Shown here in pieces: positions 10,440-23,084 of a DNA stretch of 64,000 bases. The notes below the pieces were generated by a model. That model was not told the DNA's origin and searched no databases. It saw only the letters and a program-made list of their open reading frames with translations. The stretch lies in NCBI GenBank assembly GCA_946803715.1, contig CAMPET010000127.1:4452-68451 (forward strand), written 5' to 3'. The stretch is from Beroe ovata (taxonomy: Eukaryota; Ctenophora; Nuda; Beroida; Beroidae). Both the position numbers and the translations under genes were made by a program. The number at the start of each line of letters is the position of its first letter. The first letter of the stretch is position 1.

Positions 10440-12750
10440 CTGGAAGTCGTGATTGTACAAGAGTTTGATAACTGATGATAGTTGTAAGGTTTGGATCGAT
10501 TCTAAGATAAGATGAGTAAAGGATATCAGATGAAGATAAAAATTCTAATTTCAGAATAATTGTGCCCTAGCTTCCATGAAATGGCGCAAGTGGCGCGCGC
10601 AATGAAGGCGCGCGTTATATTTGATGACAGCAGACAAATAGCACTTTTGCTTTGCGCTGAGCTGTACTGCTTCACCCAAATACTGTTACTTCTGGGAAAT
10701 GATGTGATATTATCACATCACTTCACATTTTGAATCTGACATATGGTACATTATTTTCATCATTTCTCCCAGCCATGACACACTCTTTAGTGAATCTATC
10801 AAAAAAAGTATCAAGTAGTAATCAATAGAACACTGATTCAATGTAACTGGTTAGAATATTGAACAAGGCCCCTTGGCAATTATATGACAACCTTGTAGAG
10901 AAAACAAATAAAAGATCTAGAAAGGGCAATAATCAATATTAGCAAACATGGAATCAATTATTAATCGAGAATTGAAATCAATATATTCACATCCGAGTCC
11001 TTCTTGTGTGTTTTTACACATTGGCTCAATGCATGTGACAATTGCCATTACCCCGAAGTCAATATTTTAGATTTTTGGATGCTAGAGCAGTGATGGAGAT
11101 AATTGCTTATGAGAATGCTAGTCTATCTTGTTAGACTTTTATCAGTGTAATGTTACCTGTATAGTTGAAGTTTGTTAGTACTGCAAGTTAAAGAAATTAA
11201 TTGAATTAAATTGAATTGAAAATATGAAACAGCACTGAAAATATGGAACAGCCCTGAACTATAATATGATTAAGCATACTATAAGCAGCCTCTGGGTAGA
11301 CATACTAACTTATATTCAGTCCTTAGCGGGTGGCCCTCTTAAGTGACAAATTTTAGATTTGACTTGGTGCTAGTCCTCAGTACAAACGTGAAGGTCCAAA
11401 TATCTAAGTATGAAATGATATTTTTTGTAATGTGCTGTAAAAATTTAGGATTGAGTTAGTACACAATCATTAGGTAATTTCAATTATAAATTGTCAAGAC
11501 TACTAATGTTGATGAGAATTCTTTTGTCTCAAAGACCTTACTTCAATTTAATTATCATTTCCATTGGTGTTTACAGATTTCTATGTAACTTGACAACTGC
11601 TGATCAGGAGTCCCCCCATGAAGGTCACAGATTTATGGTTATTTAAATTTTGCATTATTGTGGTGTTACCAAAGCGAATTGCATTTTCAGTCCATCTTTT
11701 TCTATATGACCAATGTTCATGTTTACTCTAGATGTGATTTCTTCTATATCATGTTGCTACGGAAGATTCTGGGTTGGTATTTCAATGCCCCCCCTCTGAG
11801 TTCTGACCCACTATCACTCCTTATTTTCTACCCCCTGACGACCATTTTTGAGCAGTTCTTAACTACTTTTACTGCCTACTGTCCTTTGCTGACCCTGCTG
11901 AATTCTTTTAAAGCACTTGCACGTATTATCTACTGAGCATTGTGTAATTCATTTCAATGAATTTTCATTTCTTGCAGCTGTGTTATTAAGTGTACTGAAT
12001 GTCAGCAACAGATGTGATAAGTGTTAGAGTAGTGTTTATATTAGGAAGTGCTCATAACTCAAAATGCGGTCAAAATGGGGTTGGAAAGCATCACTTAACT
12101 ATCAGTAAGGGCTCAACAAGGGTACACTAGGGGTCTGTGGTAAGAAGGGGTTCCACTCCATAGAAGTTCACATGGGATTCAGCAGGGGGTCAGTAGGGGT
12201 CATTGACGTAATTTCATTTGACTGCTTTTTGAATTGTTGCACTTGCATGTTTGAGCATTTGACCAAACAGTTGTCAAAATGGGGCCATGAATGCAGGTAG
12301 ACATTTGATGTAAGGTTGTATTGCCCTTATAGAGATATGAGGTCTTACATACATCACCGCACTCTTATGAAGGTCTGGATTGACTTATATTTTGGTCTCA
12401 GTCAGGGTTTAGTTATTAGTAAAATTACTTTACTGTGGAGCTCTACAGTCCACTCAATCAGAGATATGCAATTTCTTTTGAATTGATTCTCTGATTCAGA
12501 CAAATTTCCATATGAAATTAACTGAATATTGATTATAGCTCTTCATGGAACCATCAGAATACTAATTGTTCATCTCACTCTCTGTGGATGTGAAAAATGA
12601 ATCTCATCGGCTAGAATGCACTATTTTAGTGATCGTTTCCCTCGCTTTCCATTTAAACGACAAAGGCAAGACTTACCCAGGTTTGTTCTCATTTTTATCA
12701 ATAACATTGTGGGTTATTCCTATTTTTACTTTTGATAGGAAGAATAGACA
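10440..12750. other. Intergenic, no gene seen
   Basis: AT-rich sequence between copy B and SENP. I find no exon with protein-like composition; the plus ORFs at 11658-11936 and 12566-12829 look random. The first SENP exon, which I could not find, may lie in the right part. Confidence 0.5.
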
Positions 12751-12759
12751 AAATGCTAG

Positions 12760-12851
12760 TACAGTGAACTTCATCCTCAAATTCAAGGTACAAAGGAAGA
12801 CAGAGTCTTCAATTCCTTTGTATCTTTAATTCGAGGGTGAAGTTCACTGTA
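12760..12851. mobile_element. Mariner/Tc1-like hairpin MITE
   Basis: 88-bp palindromic element, CAGTGAACTTCATCCTC at the left and its inverse at the right, flanked by TA on both sides (12760-12761, 12850-12851). The CAGT terminus and TA duplication fit the Tc1/mariner superfamily. The loop is about 20 bp with no coding content. Confidence 0.7.
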
Positions 12852-12931
12852 CTAGCATTTTTCTATCCTCATTTTTAGTCCTGTAGAAATGAGTTCAACG
12901 AAACAGTTTATTGAAGCAATTATATTTCCAG

Positions 12932-15550
12932 TAATTCCTCTGAAGATACAGCAAGTGTTTCAGAAGCACCTCAGAAAAGATTCAAATTTGATTATGGTTA
13001 GTGAGGGTTATATGCTGTCTGCTGATTGGATAAGTTGTAATGAATTGATACTATAGTGTTCAGATAGATGATAGTGTTGATACTAAAGTGTTCAGATAGT
13101 ATTCCTATAATAATCCTGTCTAGTGATAATCATGTCTGCACTCTTATCCCTTTCAGCGTATAGCATAATCTCTGCACCTATATCATCAGTCGTGTCTGTT
13201 ACCAAGAGACTAATGGCATCCACCCCTGCCCCTAATGTGAGTGACTAAGAAGATATCTTATATCACTAGGAGAAGGTCATGAAATTTCCACGACATAGCA
13301 GTAATAGACATAGACTTCATTCTAATAGTTCGCCCCCAGGCTGAATCAGACGAGCAACATAGTTCCAAGGAAAATGAAGAAAACGGAGATGTTGCCGTAT
13401 CCTCGTCGACAGGGGACACGCCACCAACTGTCAGCAAAGCAGTGATGTGTACTCAGTCGGTGCAGACAACACCCCAGCCCCTCACAATCGAGGACCACCG
13501 TCTCGCCCTGAAGAAGCATGTCATAAAGAGGTCAACGTTACGAGACGTTATACAACTGGAGCAGCGGGAGAAGTATCGACAGCTACTCAATAAGTACACC
13601 ACATCCAACTCCCTGTATACCACCCAAATACCGGACAATATAGGCAGCATCACTTCGCCACTGGGCGCATCGGCACTTGGCGCGTCGCCAAGAGACCAAG
13701 CTACCAGGGGACCAGCTTATTTGACAAGTACCCCGGCACCATGTCGACCACTACACTCCTCCCTCCTGACTAACCTCTCTCCTTCATCATCAGACAGTGG
13801 CACTGGTAGTGGAAGCGAGGCATCAGGTAGTGTACGATGTTCCATGAGATTTCATGATAAGAGGGGTTTAATAGCATGCCTTGCCTACTATCTTTACTTC
13901 TTCAGGACCCATCTACCAGAACAAGAGAATGATCAGGGATTCCACGAAAAAATCTTCGTGGACAAACCCATTCGACAGCAAGTGGCTCGAGAATTGGCAT
14001 AAAATACTCTCAGAAAATGTATCGGAAAACGAGAGGAAGATAAAAGAAACTCGAAAAGGCCTCGAAGATGCCAAACAAATTGTAAGTCAGCTAAATATCC
14101 TACTACTGGTCATAGCGTATTGAATCAACTACTGAGAGTGTGTAAAATAGCATGTGGACTTTATTGTAAGATGTGGTTTTGATCAGGGAAAGCAGCTGCA
14201 AGAATGCAAGGAGAAGCTGGTGGACAAGTCTCTCATTGATGAAGTCTCTGAGGACGAAGCTATTGGAGAAGAATTGGAGTCATTCCCTCCCCTTACCACA
14301 CAAATGATGGAGCAGGTATTATTATTATTTCCCTACTTATGTGTTAGGCGGGTTCCTCATGCACCCATCCAACAGTATTGACTATAGGTGCTCACAGGTT
14401 GAGAAGGCCCTCAATGGTGGACAACAATTAGAGACCCTTGTAGACGCATTCAACATCACTCTCACACGAAAAGACATACAGACACTCAAAGATATGACGT
14501 GGCTAAATGACGAGGTTTGTTTGTGAGATCCCCATGGAAGTCCCTGTATCAAATCTCAGTTCATCTTACCTTGCTAAATTGCAGGTTATCAACTACTATT
14601 TCAATATGCTGATGGAACGCAGCAAGAAAGTGGAACCTTCTATTCACATTTTCAACACTTTCTTCTATCCACGTCTGCTGAAAGTTGGTCACCAAGGTTT
14701 AGCACGATGGACCAGAAAGGTATGAAAATGGCCTATGATATGAACCTAAGAAATGCTGAATTCTGCAGTGCTTATTCCTAGAATCATTCCACTATCCAAT
14801 TTTTGTCCCAGGTCGATCTGTTTGCCGTCGATTTGATCATGATACCCATTCACCTCGGAATGCACTGGTGTTTAGCTGTTGTCGACAACAGGAACAAGTC
14901 CATTACCTATTACGACTCTCTGCTTGGAGATAATCACCAATGTACCAGCGCTATCAGGTTTGTATAATAGCAAGAGTTGTTATTATTTCGCGCCTTAGTG
15001 GGACAATTATGCAAAAATAACTAACTACTAGCAACAATAACAAATTGTTGTGTGCAAACGCTGTTGTTGTGACCTATCTTGCGCCATGTACGTGCGCGCG
15101 CGGCGCCTATTAGTCGCTCGCGACCGATCCTGGACCATGTCGGTAGTAATCAGAGCTGATTCGCAGTAAATTATATCGGTCTGTTGAGTAGCATTGTAAT
15201 GGTTTCAGAGACTATCTAGCTTCCGAACATCTCGCCAAGAAGAACGGTCCTCTAGATATACAGAATTGGAAACTTATCATCAAGAAGGTAGATCAATGTC
15301 ATTGCCGATAGTTCGGTCAAACCCAGTCTTCTCATGATATTGTTCCTTGTTTGTGATGGTCGATCGATTCATGCTTATACGATTTTCCCAGGACATACCA
15401 GAACAGCTAAATGGTTGTGACTGTGGAGTGTTTGCTTGCAAATACGCTGAATACGTGAGCCAGGACAAACCTTTCGACTTTGACCAATCAGACATGCCCT
15501 ATTTCAGACGTCGGATGATTTGGGAGATGATCAACAAGACTCTTTTATAA
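12932..15550 (+). CDS. SENP1/2-type SUMO protease (5' exon not found)
   Basis: Ulp1-family cysteine protease that matures SUMO and removes it from targets, usually in the nucleus or at nuclear pores. Exons: 12932-12996, 13157-13236, 13340-13826, 13906-14081, 14187-14315, 14398-14514, 14585-14719, 14812-14957, 15209-15287, 15392-15550; all phases agree. The N-terminal half is Ser/Thr/Pro-rich with a basic APQKRFKF block near the start. The C-terminal third is the complete C48 domain: [20 protein letters not shown], catalytic His in MHWCLAVVD, Asp in YYDSL, and the oxyanion Gln and Cys in [11 protein letters not shown]. The first listed exon begins in mid-codon, so an initiating exon upstream is missing. 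Class SENP1/2 rather than SENP6/7 because the domain has no insertion. Confidence 0.92.
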
Positions 15551-15554
15551 TAAA
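15549..15554 (+). terminator. AATAAA polyadenylation signal overlapping the SENP stop
   Basis: An AATAAA hexamer starts inside the TAA stop codon of the SENP gene (15548-15550). If used, the 3'UTR would be only some 20-30 nt. Its use is inference. Confidence 0.35.
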
Positions 15555-15913
15555 CTTGTACACTCAACTTACCTGTTATTCATTCATTGTTGCATTTGGC
15601 ACGTTTTTCTAGCCAAGGCGCTGTTTTTGTATCGTCATATTTTATTGCGCTGTGTGCATCTTGGTGTTCATATTGCGGTGAATATATGCTCACTACTCGT
15701 GTTAAGGGTTCAAGCGTGAATTGTGCTGGCACATTTTGCTATCTCGGCGTTTAATCATCTGTAGTGGACGTGAATCAGGAATCAAGAATATTGTAAATTT
15801 TTGATCACAAATCAATGTATTTACATTTCAATATTTTACCTAAAATTCCATTCCTGATTTGTGTCGATTTGCTGATCGAAGCTTTATTCTTGTAGTAGCA
15901 CCTATTACAGAAG

Positions 15914-16096
15914 TTAGGACTGGTTAAGGAGATATTTTCGCCACGATTCCATTGTACTGTTATAGTTTACATGGGCAATAATTTGCGTCTCATCATTTTG
16001 AAGCAGTATCTGGGTTAACTTTAACATGGACCGGAGTTCAGAGTAAAGATCATTTTTGTGGGGGAAATCGTGCCGCAATACAGCCATGTTTGACAC
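15914..16096 (-). CDS. Possible 60-residue small protein, unrecognised
   Basis: Complete ORF from ATG to TAA, 60 residues, starting MSNMAVLRHDFPHKNDLYSE and ending SWRKYLLNQS. It has a balanced, amphipathic composition (many Leu, Lys, Asn, Glu) unlike the surrounding AT-rich noise. It sits alone between SENP and calaxin, on calaxin's strand. I recognise no family, and it could be chance. No signal peptide or membrane segment is visible. Confidence 0.35.
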   Translation of the reverse strand: MSNMAVLRHDFPHKNDLYSELRSMLKLTQILLQNDETQIIAHVNYNSTMESWRKYLLNQS

Positions 16097-16588
16097 AGCT
16101 ATCTCGAATGACGAATATGGCAGCTATATAGTCGCGCGCCGCGTCACCGTGGTTACAATTCAATCTTGCGCGAGAGCGTCTATTGAAATGTAAATGTTCA
16201 TTCGCGCGTTACGTAAAAACCGGGCGTTCCAAAGAAAATCCTGTGCTGAAGAAGTAATTGTGATGAATAAAATTTCAGGCAGACTTTATGATAAGTAGAG
16301 AGATATATATTGATCAATGATGATATTGTTTCGAGGGTTTAAGCTGAAAAATTCGCTGCTGCCTTGATCTAAAATCTCCAAAGTTCTCACATCAAGTTCA
16401 AATACTGGATTCACGGCATGATTATTTGCACAAGATCAATGAAAAAGATCACCAATCCTTGAATTTGGGAAATCAAAAATTTTTAATCAATTTTGTTGGA
16501 TATTCAAAATCCAATGATTACAATAATCATCAGAACAGCACTCAATCGGTTTACTAAAGTCTGGCCATCGGATAAATCTTTGCAACCT

Positions 16589-18974
16589 TCAGCTTTTTGC
16601 CTGTGAAATGTCAATATCGACATTTCCTGCCTCTAGATCAGCCAGAAACTTTTCTCTGTACTGAAGAAAGATAAGGAATGAATTGGGATTGATACACCCA
16701 CGTAAATAGGAAGAGAGTGCATGATTGTTCAACTGTCGCGCTACGTCGCTACGACTTCAGCGCTACTTGTCACCTGATGTTGTAAAAACATCACGGTAAA
16801 AATGTGATCTTCGCACATCTTTACAGCCAGAAGTGTGACAATATCGCACAAGAGTAAACACTGATTATTGATTAGACACACGTTCGTCGTTCAATATTCA
16901 GCTGTAATCAATATACACACAGATAAACACACTGACATACAGACATACACAGACATACAGACACACGCAGTACAAACAAACTCCCTGACACAGTGCACAA
17001 TGCACACAAATAGATTTATGTTCGCTCATGTGGGGTATAAGGACTAATGGAGTCCGATTTAGAGATATCGAGTATCCAAATATTCGCACCATATGAAGAA
17101 AACAGGGCATGAGTAACATTTCTTCTAAATATAGCAAGAAACAAAATCGCCATTATATAACCTACTTTGAGGTAAGAATAAAGCTTACTTTAGTGTCTGG
17201 GAGACACGGACCAAAAGCTTCTAGCAGCAAATCCTCTTCCTTTACGCTCTTCATGAAATCATCCATCGACAGTCGGTTATCGTGATCATGATCCTGACAT
17301 GGAGGGAGATTTGGGTCGTACGAGCGAATGTCGCCGACACAATTGCGACAGAACTACAACAAAATTGCGATAATCTTGCTCAGTTGTGTGACTGTGCTGT
17401 ATCTCGGTTGTGGGGCGTCTCTGTTGTGTCGTAAGTTAGTAAATGTTATTTCGCAGTTGTCTCGCCGCGATTCGTTCGTAGTTCGTACGAGTGAGATTTG
17501 TATATCATGCTCACTGCTCAGAACACAAAGGCGGAATTCAGAAGTGTACGAATTCGATCAGGTGTCAGCTTTCAGTTCTTGTGCTGAAGCTGTGCGACTT
17601 CGCGGTGATCCAACATTGTTACAATAGTGTTACAACAGTGTTACAGCGCGGTGTTAGAGCAGTGTTGCAACAGTGTGACAACAGTGTTACAACAGTGTTA
17701 CAACAGTGTGACAACAGTGTGACAACAGTGTTACAGCAGTGTAAGAGCAGTGTTACAGCAGTGTAAGAGCAGTGTTACAGCAGTAAATAAATAGGAGTAT
17801 AATGATGCCAGCATCATCACTTACCATCTTTTTGAGGACGAGCTCGACAATGTCCTTGATTCCCTCGTCAGGGTCTTCTTCAGTAGTTTGCTGGAGGATG
17901 CAATAGAGAGCAGTGCTACCAAGCAAGGAACAGCCACTACAGACACAGTGATTGCAAATCTCATTGACCATTGTGTAAGTATTATGATTGTGACACCATG
18001 AATACAAACAGACGAGGTTTTTCATCATGACTGTCACTGCATTGACAGTCATGGTAGCAGTGAATGGGTATGTAGTGACTGTATTATATCAAAACCTAGC
18101 CAGTGATAAGCAATCAGTGACCAGCAATGACTATAGATGTAACTGTAGTAGGCACTGAAGCATACCTTGACCATTGAGTTTTTTAACATCTGGAACATTT
18201 CTTCCCTTGAGATGTACCCGTCACTATTCATGTCATAAACATCGAAACAGTCTAAAAAAGACCGGATTATATTTGTAAACTCATTACTCAAGTAAACTGG
18301 AAATGTTTACAAAGATAGAAATGTTTGTCAAGATGCTCAATGCTCATCCCTCACATTGAATGGTACTCACAAGCAACTCTCTCCTCAAGTGTCCCTCTGA
18401 GGAACACGGAGAGGCCAAGTACCCACTCCTCTTGACTGAGGAAACTGTCCATATCCTTGTCAAATGCTCTGAATACTGAACAAGCATAGGGTTAAATAAA
18501 TCACGGCATCATGATGCACCTGTTCACTATAAAACTCTCAAGGAGAATGTACTCTTTAGTGTCTATGCACTTTGTTTATGTGAACAGGCAGATACAGCTT
18601 TAAGAGTGTGTACCACTGCTATTTGAGTGTGTTGTCTGGTGGTTTTCAGTAACGAAAACTTTGTTACAAGAGTACAAACCTCTGTCCATGAGAATGTCAT
18701 CTGTCATGTCGAAGGTGTTGTGGAGCACATCTCTGAACTTGTTCCTATCCAGCCTTGTGCCACTAGCAGTCAATGCACCATACATAGTCAGCAAGCGCTC
18801 CACATCTTCTTTACTGACTAGAATGGAGGACATAATTGGTAATATTAATTAGTTCAAACCATTGACTGCCCCAAACTGCGCCTATCAAATATCTATGAAA
18901 CACTCACAATGACTCCTTTTTGAAAGAGCTTCTGCAAGCTTTGCTTGCACTTTCCTGCCCATTATACCAGCCAT
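16589..18974 (-). CDS. CLXN: Calaxin (EFCAB1), ciliary EF-hand Ca2+ sensor
   Basis: Complete seven-exon gene (18974-18908, 18817-18680, 18475-18371, 18251-18166, 17890-17825, 17293-17189, 16660-16589) giving 212 residues, almost the human length of 211. Calaxin is a neuronal-calcium-sensor-like protein that binds outer-arm dynein and tunes ciliary beating to Ca2+. Diagnostic blocks: [30 protein letters not shown], an EF-hand in [14 protein letters not shown], a second in [20 protein letters not shown], then [19 protein letters not shown], the third loop [13 protein letters not shown], and [12 protein letters not shown]. In the first loop a Ser (DKDMDS) replaces the usual Gly at position 6, so that hand may bind Ca2+ weakly. 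The start Met lies in [10 protein letters not shown]. It points away from FAAH with a 1.4-kb gap. Presence of this gene implies motile cilia or flagella. Confidence 0.94.
17615..17785. repeat. Minisatellite in calaxin intron 5
   Basis: About 15 tandem units of an 11-bp core GTTACAACAGT, with variants (GTGACAACAGT, GTTACAGCAGT, GTAAGAGCAGT). It lies in the intron between the 17890-17825 and 17293-17189 exons. Confidence 0.85.
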
Positions 18975-20340
18975 AATTAATACTTTTGGGCTGCTGAATT
19001 AAGGATTGTGATAGAGGTTAATTCAACATCCAAATAGGTATATATTTTCTGAGTGTAAAAAGTGATGCTAGATAATCTTATAGACTCAAATTGAGATAAT
19101 ATAGTAACAATCCCTGAGGTATTTTGATTGGAATATATCTGAAGCATAACCCATTAGTGTAATCTTCATCTCTCATTCTCTCATGCAATTTCTACAAAAA
19201 AATCCCATCAACCAACATGCTCAAGGAAAGACATGTTTTAGGTCAATAAAGACTGGTCCCAAAGACATCAAAAATGACCAGAAACATTCAGAAACTGTTC
19301 AACAACTTCAACGCAGTTGAACAGTTGAATTCATAACAAAATAATGGCATAATGGCATGGCCTGTATAGTGTATATATTTAAATGTCTATATTTGATGAC
19401 AGCATTAATTACAATATATTTCCTATGATTCTTTGGACAGTGAACGAGCTAGCTCCAAGCTATTATTCACTCAAGATATTAACGTTAAGAAATGAAACGC
19501 GAAACCGTTTATAATCTGCAAAACCTCAAATTTGACTTTCGTTAAATTTAAGTATGAATTTGAAAATTTTATTATATTGTGTCCGCGTTTTCAAATGATA
19601 ATGATATGGTCGAAAACATTTTTTGTTTTTATGTTATTGACTTAAAACGAATTAAAACTAATATTTCCTAGCGATGCTGAGCCCTCGCCCTGACCCTCTG
19701 ACGCGACGCGTCGCGCGTGAAACCCGAGCCTATCGACTGCGCGGCGTATTTAATATGCAATGCAATTTTTGCATTTTGGTATGTGATAAAGTTAAGCGGC
19801 GAACGTTTGCATCGGTGCACTGCAGTTGAGCGCTAGCGCGGGCGCGCGCGAAGCATAGGCTTATCGTAAACATGATCAATTCAACAGGGAGATGTCATGT
19901 CACAGCAAACTAAAACTGCGCGGCGCACATCATATCAATTCATGTACGTATTGCGTTGTAATTTAAATTTAAAATGTAATATTTTGTTCAATTCTGTAAT
20001 TTAACTTTCAGAATGTTTATTATTGCTTATTTTGGCCTGTTTATTGAATTATAACTGTTCTAGTTTGAATTGAAAAGCAGTTCGAGTGCCTATGAAGTGG
20101 AAACAGCTGGTGTTTTTATGACTGGTATTGAAAGTTGAAGCGTCTTCAGCCATCGAATTGCAGCTTTCAATAAAGACCATAATATTCATATTATAGTCAT
20201 GCAGTTGATGTGTGCTCTGGCATCTTTATCATTTGCCTTCAATTTAGCATATATTAATTTTTTCATGATTTCCAATTACAATATACATTATTGCTGTGTT
20301 GATTATAATAAGCATTAGGATATATTGATGCTATGATAGA
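18975..20340. other. Spacer between calaxin and FAAH
   Basis: Head-to-head intergenic region. Mostly AT-rich, with CpG-dense islets near 19690-19740 and 19830-19860 (runs of GCGCG). It presumably holds both promoters. No exon or transposon end seen. Confidence 0.5.
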
Positions 20341-22723
20341 ATGAGAAAAGAATCTGTCTTCAATCTTAATAAGTTGGTAAGTTGGCATCTACTTATATTT
20401 TCAGAGTGCAATGAAGTTAGACCAATACTCTTGGTTGTGGCACACTGGCACAGCGATCCATTCATATTAGTAAAGATAATGTTTGATATCAGCAAACTAT
20501 CCCCTGTGTTTTTAGCTAAATTGAAAGTAAAATGTTTGATTTTTGATTGCAGGAGAGAGATGTTCCAACATGGTCAGGAATGATGTTGAAACTGCTCTCC
20601 TGGCTTCTTAACAGTGTAAGTGATATTCTTTCAGAGCCCATTTCATCATCAAAATCTAACCTTATCTTGGATAATACATTGTTTCAGGTACTTGGTTATC
20701 CGATTCATATATTCCTTGCTAAGTTCAACCTGGTACCAATTGAGAATGCAGAGATTGATGAATTCCCTACATTCTATCCGTTCTGTCCTGTCCCAATTGA
20801 AGATGGATCAAAGGCAGATTCATTGGATGACATTAAATGGCAAGCCAATTTTTTGAAAGAGAATGAATGTAACTCCAACTCATTTAGGACTATTATGGAC
20901 TATCATAAATTGTACAAAAGCCAATCCTTGACCCCTGAACAAGTTATATCATTGGTTTTTGATAAGATTAGCAAATCAGATGATCATGACTTACCACTCA
21001 GATGCTTCACCCAACTTGATGCTGAGACTTGTAAACAGGTTTTACTCCAAAATGGGAATAATTTCAATTTTTAGCGATTAATGGACAAGTCAAAAGAAGG
21101 CCCGTCTTGGGTCAGAAATATCTATAAATGGGAATTGCCTTCATGAAGGATACTCAACCTCCATTTCAGGATGCACATGAAAGCACACTGAGGTATCAAA
21201 AGGGATCTCCAATATCAGTTCTTGATGGCATTCCAATCGGAGTTAAAGATGAATTCAATGTCAAGGGTTTCAGCATTTGTCATGGCAGGTCAGGGAAGGG
21301 TGATTTCAACTTGAAGGATAGTGACTTCATAAGGGTGTTGAGAGATTGTGGAGCTATCATCATAGGTGAGTTATAGTTGTTCAGCATTGCTTTTTGTCAG
21401 CGGATTCTTTAGTGATGAGCATGTTATATTCATAGTTCCCTCCTTCATATTATGACAGGTATAACAAACATGCACGAGATGGGTATGGGTGTGACAGGTA
21501 TAAATCCCCATCATGGAGCAACACGGAACCCGTACAACGACCATCACGTCACTGGTGGGAGCACCAGTGGGGGTGCTACAGCTGTGGCTGCTGGCATCTT
21601 GCCAATAGCAATAGGTATTTACTGGGCATTTCTGAATTATTTCATATAACATCTTTTTGCTTGGGATACAGATTTGCTGATTGCTGACGATTCAGTCATT
21701 TTGTGACAATTCATTGTTTGTTGAATGTCAGAAAACACACAGGGTCTGATGGTGGTGGGAGTGTAAGAATTCCGGCATCATTTTGTGGCGTTCACGGAAT
21801 AAAGCCCACCTTCGGGAGGATAAGCACAAACGGAACTGGGTTCAGCTTATCGACAGTTACGGCCGGCGGGGTCATAGCTAGCAATGTCGCGGATATGGCA
21901 TTGGTGAGTTTGCTCAGAATTGAACGCAGACGAAAACACAATAATAACATCTTCCATACCATTTACATTTTTCATACACAGTACACACACAAACACTCAG
22001 GTGTACAGTCTGGTAGCGAGTCGAGTTCCTGATCCTCGATTCTTCCTTCCAAACTCTCCCATAACCAAAGTTCGATGTTTTGCGACGAAGGATGTGTCCG
22101 AACTGAAATTCGGAACGTATCCAGAGTATGTATCATATTGTCATGACGACATTCTGGACATTTTCAACTGTCAAATCCTGCCCAAACTGCCCGGTCCAGT
22201 AGCGGAAGTGGAGCTGGAGGATCTGTATCTCAACAAGATAGCCCACATGAATATCATCTTGGCGGAAACATCGCAAAATCTGAGGATCATCAGGGAACAT
22301 GGTTCAGAACTGGCGTGCCAGACCAAGATATTCCTATCTGTTTGTGAGCGGTTGAAACTGAAGCACTACACGAATAGCTCATGTCAGAAAACACGAGCAA
22401 TGAAAATGTTCAAACGTCTGTTTGAGGATATCGATGTTTTCATAACCCCCACGACAGCTTGCCTGCCCAAGGAGATCAACCCTGCTTCCCTGAGGTATGG
22501 CGAATTGGACGAGAAGAACGCGTTGTACACCATGTGGTTCGTGTACCTGGCGAACCTGTGCGGACTGCCGGCCGTCACGGTCAATGCCGGGTATTCCAAG
22601 ACCGGTCTCCCTGTTGGAGTAATGATCACTGGGCGGTGGTGGGAGGAAGACGTGATACTCCGTGTAGCTCACCACCTCGAGACTTCGCTCCGGCAGCCAC
22701 AGCGACACTACGTACCGTTCTAA
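20341..22723 (+). CDS. FAAH: Fatty acid amide hydrolase, plant-type amidase
   Basis: Amidase-signature hydrolase of the plant-type FAAH group, which cleaves N-acylethanolamines and related lipid amides. Exons: 20341-20376, 20553-20615, 20688-21038, 21170-21365, 21459-21614, 21743-21903, 22001-22723; every phase agrees, total 561 residues. The catalytic set is visible: Lys in IGVKDEFN, the Ser cluster GGSTSGG, and the nucleophile Ser in [12 protein letters not shown]. Other matches to the plant enzyme: LDAETCKQ...[38 protein letters not shown]-like block and [13 protein letters not shown]. The start is the short exon [12 protein letters not shown], chosen because it ends at a consensus donor in phase. 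NPEPL1 follows 361 bp downstream on the same strand. Confidence 0.92.
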
Positions 22724-23084
22724 TCTTGTTTGCTTCTTAGATATGTCTTCCGCATGTATTCCGTAAGAATTTTTCATGATGTTACATAGTTCATGGATTG
22801 GACGATAGAATAGGTAAGAATCGCATGAGTTACGATGATCGATAGTTGGTTAATTCTCTTTTGAATCTGTTAGCAAATGAAAATGCGTCTTTTCATGATG
22901 AAAGAAAATTGATAAATTGTACCCGTGGTCGTTCCTCATCATCTCAACGATGATATTTATCAGCACGATTAACATAACAAAATTATCATCATCTTCTCAA
23001 TTTGTTTCATCGCTAACATGATAAATATCCATGTTCATTGTCCGCTCAAACTAACCAGCACTATAACCATGACGTAGATTCGTG

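Noticed and set aside
13445-13447. ATG at 13445 as the SENP start
   Set aside because: The exon is open upstream to its acceptor at 13340 and two earlier exons join it in phase, so this Met is internal.
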